Positions 5,423 to 8,399 of a stretch of DNA of 8,399 nt are shown piece after piece (positions within the stretch are counted from its first letter, which is position 1; the number at the start of each line of letters is the position of its first letter). Under the pieces are notes generated by a model. The model ran no database searches. It worked only from the letters and a program-made list of their open reading frames with translations, and was not told the origin of the DNA. Origin of the DNA: Clostridia bacterium. Lineage in GTDB: Bacteria > Bacillota_A > Clostridia > Christensenellales > Aristaeellaceae. Location: NCBI GenBank assembly GCA_900754775.1, contig CAAEDZ010000355.1, positions 1 to 8,399 of the forward strand. Direction: 5' to 3'. The translations under genes and the position numbers were made by a program.

Positions 5423-6802
5423 CTAATGCTCCGGCACTGTATCTCCATGCAGGGCGATCTGCTCGTTGAGCAGGTCGATGTCCCCGCAGCCGTGGGTGAT
5501 GACCACGTCGCCCGCCTGCCAGTGGGCGCGCAGATAGGCTTCGGCGTCGTCGAAGGTGGGGGTAAGCACCGCGTCCACGCCGCGCTCGCGCAAAGGCCCG
5601 ATGAGCATCTCCGAGCGGATGTCGCCCGGGTCCTTCTCCCGCGCGGCGCAGATGTCCGTCACCAGCAGCTTGTCGGCCTTGTCAAACGTCGTCAAAAACT
5701 GGTCAAACAGCGTCCTGGTGCGCGAATAGGTGTGCGGCTGCCACACGGCCCAGAGGGTCTTGTGCGGCTCCATGGCGGCGATGTCCAGCGCCGATTTGAT
5801 CTCGGCGGGGTTGTGGCCATAGTCTGTATACACCTTTACGCCGTCGGTGACGCTGGTCAGTTCGTTGCGCCGGTGCGCGCCGCGGAAGTTGCGCAGCGCC
5901 TCGGAGACCGCCTCCATCGGCAGACCGCGCGACTGCGCCACGGCGATGGCGGCCAGCGCGTCGAGCATGTTGGCCTCCCCGGGCACGCCGAGGGCAAATT
6001 CGCCGATGGGTTTGCCCTCCCAGAGGGCGGTGAAGCGGGCGCGGCCGTGTTCGTCGTAGCAAAGCCCTTCCGGCCGCAGCGTGTTTCCCTCGCCCAGCCC
6101 GTAGGTGATGTGGGGAAGGCCGCTCTGCGCGATGACGCGCTGAACGCGCATATCGTCGCCCCAGCCGACGATGGACTTCGCCAGGCGCGCGAACTGCAAA
6201 AACGTCGCTTCGATGTCGTCTATATCCTTGTAGCAGTCCAAATGGTCCTCGTCGATGTTGAGGATGACCGCCACGGTGGGGTAGAAGTGCAAAAAACTGC
6301 GGTTGTACTCGCAGGCCTCGAGGATGAACTCATCCCTGCCGCGCCGCGTGGAGCCGCCCAGATAGTCCAGCTCCCCGCCGATGTGTACGCTCGGGTCGCG
6401 CCCGGCGGTCAAAAACACCTGCGCCAGCATCGAGGTGGTGGTGGTCTTGCCGTGCGTGCCGCTGACGGCGATGGCGCACTTGCTGCCCTTCATCAATTGC
6501 CCAATGAGGTCGCAGCGCTCCATCTGCGGTATGCCCAGCCGCGCGGCCTCGGCGCGCTCGGGGTTGTCCGGGGCGATGGCGGCGGAGTAAATGACCAGCT
6601 GCGCGCCGCGCACGTTTTCCGGCTTGTGGCCGATAAGCACCTTCACGCCATGCGCTTCCAGCGCTTCGGTTTTGTGCGAGCGGGTGCGGTCCGAGCCGGA
6701 GACCTCGTAGCCCTCGTCCTTCAGAAGGCCCGCCAGCCCCGACATGGAGCTGCCGCCCACGCCGATCATGTGTACGCGCTTCACATCGCCTATCTGCGTC
6801 AT
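5423..6802 (-). CDS. murC: UDP-N-acetylmuramate--L-alanine ligase MurC
   Basis: A 459-aa Mur ligase, full length. It adds L-alanine to UDP-MurNAc with ATP, the first step of the peptidoglycan stem peptide, in the cytosol. Seen: an N-terminal UDP-binding Rossmann segment HMIGVGGSSMSGLA (11-24), YSAAI (72-76), the ATP P-loop SGTHGKTTTT (114-123) with Lys119, EACEYNRSF (162-170), NIDEDHLDCYKD (182-193), FRGAHRRNE (306-314), DYGHNPAEI (327-335), WQPHTYSRT (354-362) and a C-terminal THGCGDID (436-443). EACEY and YGHNPAE replace the EADESD- and AHHPTE-like forms of E. coli-type MurC. I recall these as usual in Clostridia, so I read them as lineage markers. Start: ATG 6802, with GGAGGT (6815-6810) seven bases upstream; a GTG at 6811 overlaps that RBS and is rejected. 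It has its own TATAAT promoter, divergent from purR. Clostridial genomes often keep murC next to purR. Confidence 0.95.
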   Translation of the reverse strand: MTQIGDVKRVHMIGVGGSSMSGLAGLLKDEGYEVSGSDRTRSHKTEALEAHGVKVLIGHKPENVRGAQLVIYSAAIAPDNPERAEAARLGIPQMERCDLIGQLMKGSKCAIAVSGTHGKTTTTSMLAQVFLTAGRDPSVHIGGELDYLGGSTRRGRDEFILEACEYNRSFLHFYPTVAVILNIDEDHLDCYKDIDDIEATFLQFARLAKSIVGWGDDMRVQRVIAQSGLPHITYGLGEGNTLRPEGLCYDEHGRARFTALWEGKPIGEFALGVPGEANMLDALAAIAVAQSRGLPMEAVSEALRNFRGAHRRNELTSVTDGVKVYTDYGHNPAEIKSALDIAAMEPHKTLWAVWQPHTYSRTRTLFDQFLTTFDKADKLLVTDICAAREKDPGDIRSEMLIGPLRERGVDAVLTPTFDDAEAYLRAHWQAGDVVITHGCGDIDLLNEQIALHGDTVPEH

Positions 6803-6842
6803 CCCGTCCACCTCCGGCCCGCAGGGGGGCTTTGTTCACTAC

Positions 6843-6870
6843 ATTATAGACCAAAATGCGCGCAGAGCAA
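6843..6870 (-). promoter_or_regulatory. murC promoter
   Basis: On the minus strand a perfect -10 box TATAAT (6848-6843) is preceded by TTGCTC (6870-6865) at 16 bases. With a 17-base spacer the -35 would be TTTGCT. Transcription would start near 6836, giving a 34-base leader before ATG 6802. Confidence 0.7.
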
Positions 6871-6875
6871 AGTTA

Positions 6876-6888
6876 AAATTTCGGATAT
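6876..6888 (-). promoter_or_regulatory. PurBox-like site just upstream of the murC promoter
   Basis: Read on the minus strand, ATATCCGAAATTT matches 12 of 13 positions of the Bacillus subtilis PurR operator consensus AWWWCCGAACWWT as I recall it; the only miss is the final C of the core. It lies five bases upstream of the murC -35 box. The neighbouring purR gene makes it a sensible PurR target, but a functional operator usually needs a second, inverted box. Confidence 0.45.
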
Positions 6889-6912
6889 GGCGAAAAACCC
6901 GTACAAAAACGA

Positions 6913-6941
6913 TGGAAAAACCGCGCGATACGAACTATAAT
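6913..6941 (+). promoter_or_regulatory. purR promoter
   Basis: TGGAAA (6913-6918) and a perfect TATAAT (6936-6941) are 17 bases apart. The predicted start of transcription is near 6948, giving a leader of about 35 bases to the GTG at 6983. It points away from the murC promoter. Confidence 0.7.
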
Positions 6942-6970
6942 GGAATGCGACACGCATGATATTCGGAAAT
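6926..6970 (+). promoter_or_regulatory. Inverted pair of PurBox-like sites over the purR promoter
   Basis: CGATACGAACTAT (6926-6938, plus strand) matches the PurBox consensus at 10 of 13 positions and overlaps the purR -10 box. On the minus strand, 6970-6958 (ATTTCCGAATATC) matches at 11 of 13 and lies in the purR leader. Their CGAA and TTCG cores face each other as in B. subtilis operators, but the gap between boxes is 19 bases rather than the 16-17 I recall. A pair covering the -10 box and leader would suit autorepression by PurR. Confidence 0.4.
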
Positions 6971-6982
6971 GGAGGGCCTTTC

Positions 6983-7822
6983 GTGGACAAGATCAAGCGA
7001 AATGAACGCCTCAGCGCCATCGCGCGCCTGCTTACCGACGCGCCCAACCGCATCCACACGCTGGGACAGTTCTGCGCGCTGTTCGACGCCGCCAAATCGA
7101 CCGTCAGCGAGGATATAGACCTCGTTTCCGAGTCCTTCCGCCGCTTCGACCTCGGAAAACTGGAAACCGTGGCCGGGGCCGCCGGCGGGGCGCGCTTTCG
7201 CCCCATCGTCAGCAGGGAGCGCGCCGCGCGCGCCCTCGCGCAGCTTGCCGAGCGCCTCGAGGAGCCGGGCAGGATGCTGCCGGGCGGCTTTCTCTATACC
7301 TCGGATGTCACCAGCGAGCCGGACACCGCGCAATTGATCGGCGAGATCCTGGCCACGCAGTACTACGACCGCCAGCCGGACCTCGTGCTGACCATGGAGA
7401 CCAAGGGCATCCCCATCGCCCTGATGACGGCGCGCGCGCTGGGCGTGCCGCTGGTCATCGCCCGCCGCGACAGCCGCGCCTACGAGGGTTCGGCGGTGAA
7501 GATCAACTACGTCTCCGGCGGCGACCGCATCGAGACCATGGCCCTCGCCCGCCGCGCCGTGCGCGCTGGCCAGCGCGCCCTCATCATCGACGATTTCATG
7601 AAGGGCGGCGGCACTTTGCAGGGCATGGTGGACATGATGCGCGAATTTCAGGCCGATGTGGTGGGCGTGGGCGTGATGATCGCCACGCGCTTGCCGGAAC
7701 AGAAGCTCGTGGAGGGTGCGCGCTCGCTGCTCGTGCTCGACCATTTTGACAAGGAGCGCGGCGCCGCCGTGGTGCGCCCCGCCGCGCCCTATGCCCAGCA
7801 GCAAAGGAGGGATACGCTTTGA
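6983..7822 (+). CDS. purR: Pur operon regulator PurR (Bacillus type)
   Basis: A 279-aa DNA-binding regulator of purine synthesis and transport genes. In B. subtilis the homologue represses them and PRPP relieves repression. Seen: an N-terminal winged-helix domain (RNERLSAIARLLTDAPNRI at 6-24, AAKSTVSEDIDLV at 36-48), then a phosphoribosyltransferase-fold domain with GGFLYTSDV (101-109), RRDSRAYEGSAVKINY (161-176) and the PRPP loop LIIDDFMKGGGT (200-211). Domain order, motifs and length all fit. The start is GTG 6983, with GGAGGG at 6971-6976 six bases upstream. An in-frame ATG at 6956 has no RBS and would lie about eight bases into the transcript. It has its own promoter, probably autoregulated through nearby PurBox-like sites. 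Its last codons overlap the next start by four bases, so the two genes are translationally coupled. I recall murC-purR-spoVG-glmU as a common order in Clostridia; here a peptidase takes the downstream place. Confidence 0.95.
   Translation: MDKIKRNERLSAIARLLTDAPNRIHTLGQFCALFDAAKSTVSEDIDLVSESFRRFDLGKLETVAGAAGGARFRPIVSRERAARALAQLAERLEEPGRMLPGGFLYTSDVTSEPDTAQLIGEILATQYYDRQPDLVLTMETKGIPIALMTARALGVPLVIARRDSRAYEGSAVKINYVSGGDRIETMALARRAVRAGQRALIIDDFMKGGGTLQGMVDMMREFQADVVGVGVMIATRLPEQKLVEGARSLLVLDHFDKERGAAVVRPAAPYAQQQRRDTL
7803..7811 (+). promoter_or_regulatory. RBS that fixes the TTG start of the peptidase gene
   Basis: AAAGGAGGG lies inside the last codons of purR, seven bases before a TTG at 7819. 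No ATG or GTG occurs at a suitable distance in that frame, so the TTG is the start, and TTGA carries both the start and the purR stop. Confidence 0.85.
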
Positions 7823-8399
7823 ATATCGAAAACATCGCCCGGTTCATCGCCGAAGTGACGGCGCTGCCCGGCGTGCCGGGCTATGAGGCGGGCGTGAACG
7901 GCCGCATCGCCGAATGGTTCCGCCCCCTGGCCGACGAGGTGTTCACCGACGATCTGGAAAACCTCTACGCCCGCGTCGGCGCGCACGGCAGCGGTCCGCG
8001 CGTCATCGTCTGCGCCCATCAGGATGAGATCGGCCTCGTTGTCAGCAAGATCGAGGACGATGGCAGCCTGCGCATCTTCAAAAACGGCGGCGTGGACCCG
8101 CGCATCCTCCCCGGCATGGAGGTCAGCGTGCAGACGGCCTTCGGCCCGCTCTACGGCGTCATCGGCGCCAAGCCGCCGCAGTTGCTCACCGAAAAGGACC
8201 GCGAAAAGGCCCTCAAGCTCGAAGACCTCTACGTGGACGTGGGCTACGCGCCCGAGGAGGTGCGCCAGCGCGTGCGCGTGGGCGACATGGTGGTCATGCT
8301 CGCGCCCTCCCTGTGCCTTGCCAACGGCTGCATGGCCGGCAAGACCATGGACGACCGCGCCAGCGTGGCGGCGATGCTCGTGGCCGCGGAACTGCTCTC
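7819..8399 (+). CDS. M42-family metallopeptidase (glutamyl/deblocking aminopeptidase-like), 3' end outside the window
   Basis: The first 193 residues of a cytosolic two-metal aminopeptidase of family M42 (FrvX/TET/PepA-like); the gene continues past the right edge, with usual family length about 340-360. Seen: TALPGVPGYEAGVNGRI (14-30), the family's conserved N-terminal start; VIVCAHQDEIGLVV (62-75), with His67 as first metal ligand and Asp69 beside it; GGVDPRILPGMEVSV (90-104); DLYVDVG (136-142); RVGDMVVM (153-160); and GKTMDDR (174-180), where Asp178 or Asp179 would be the bridging metal ligand. The later catalytic Glu-Glu and remaining ligands lie outside. The more usual AHMDEIG is AHQDEIG here. 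It starts with TTG at 7819, overlapping the purR stop by four bases, so it depends on the purR transcript. Such enzymes trim amino acids from short peptides; substrate preference is unknown. A cellulase name sometimes used for this family would be misleading. Confidence 0.88.
   Translation, partial: MNIENIARFIAEVTALPGVPGYEAGVNGRIAEWFRPLADEVFTDDLENLYARVGAHGSGPRVIVCAHQDEIGLVVSKIEDDGSLRIFKNGGVDPRILPGMEVSVQTAFGPLYGVIGAKPPQLLTEKDREKALKLEDLYVDVGYAPEEVRQRVRVGDMVVMLAPSLCLANGCMAGKTMDDRASVAAMLVAAELL

Noticed and set aside
6810..6815. GTG at 6811 as an earlier murC start
   Set aside because: It overlaps the GGAGGT that serves as the RBS for the ATG at 6802, so it cannot use that RBS.
5426..6940. A 504-codon open frame on the plus strand, antisense to murC
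   Set aside because: It mirrors the MurC coding sequence, has no RBS or family resemblance, and runs through the murC promoter.
6935..7804. A 289-codon minus-strand open frame over purR
   Set aside because: The plus strand encodes an unmistakable PurR. The antisense product is His- and Ala-rich with no recognisable domain.

Overview
The window is GC-rich, with a strong G/C preference at third codon positions. Gene starts are preceded by near-perfect Shine-Dalgarno sequences (AAGGAGG type), and promoters resemble sigma-A sites with TATAAT-like -10 boxes. A Bacillus-type PurR next to a MurC carrying clostridial-style motifs points to Bacillota, most likely a high-GC member of class Clostridia (gut or rumen Christensenellales/Oscillospirales-like). 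The lineage is an inference from gene content and motifs.

Layout. Positions 1-291 hold no convincing gene: a short inverted repeat, a plus-strand intrinsic terminator, then a consensus promoter. That promoter drives a 180-aa membrane protein of the CrtO-type acyltransferase family (292-834, +). The next 314 bases are gene-free. They carry a hairpin, a promoter-like site followed by GC-rich foldable sequence (a possible small RNA), and the terminator of the minus-strand gene beyond. A small secreted protein with a PsbP/DcrB-like appearance (1149-1760, -) has its own promoter and a TTG start.

The middle of the window is a minus-strand cluster read from right to left: an XRE-cupin regulator (4745-5299), an AMP-forming acyl-CoA ligase (3058-4725) and a class I/II PLP aminotransferase (1825-2994). 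The first two genes are 19 bases apart. A 14-bp hairpin that pairs only in the minus-strand transcript lies between the ligase and the aminotransferase. A plausible reading is that the regulator senses a small molecule and controls a pathway joining amino acid/2-oxo acid interconversion to CoA activation of a carboxylic acid. The substrates cannot be read from the sequence.

The right part has a divergent pair. murC (5423-6802, -) makes the first amino acid addition of the peptidoglycan stem peptide, and purR (6983-7822, +) is the PRPP-responsive purine regulator. The intergenic region holds TATAAT promoters in both directions and several matches to the Bacillus PurBox. This suggests PurR autoregulation and perhaps a link to murC. 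purR overlaps by four bases (TTGA) a TTG-started M42-family metallopeptidase gene that runs off the right edge.

No rRNA, tRNA, CRISPR array, insertion sequence or phage gene was recognised. The least-characterised parts are the XRE-cupin/ligase/aminotransferase cassette, the PurBox-like sites, the possible small RNA and the orphan CrtO-like gene.
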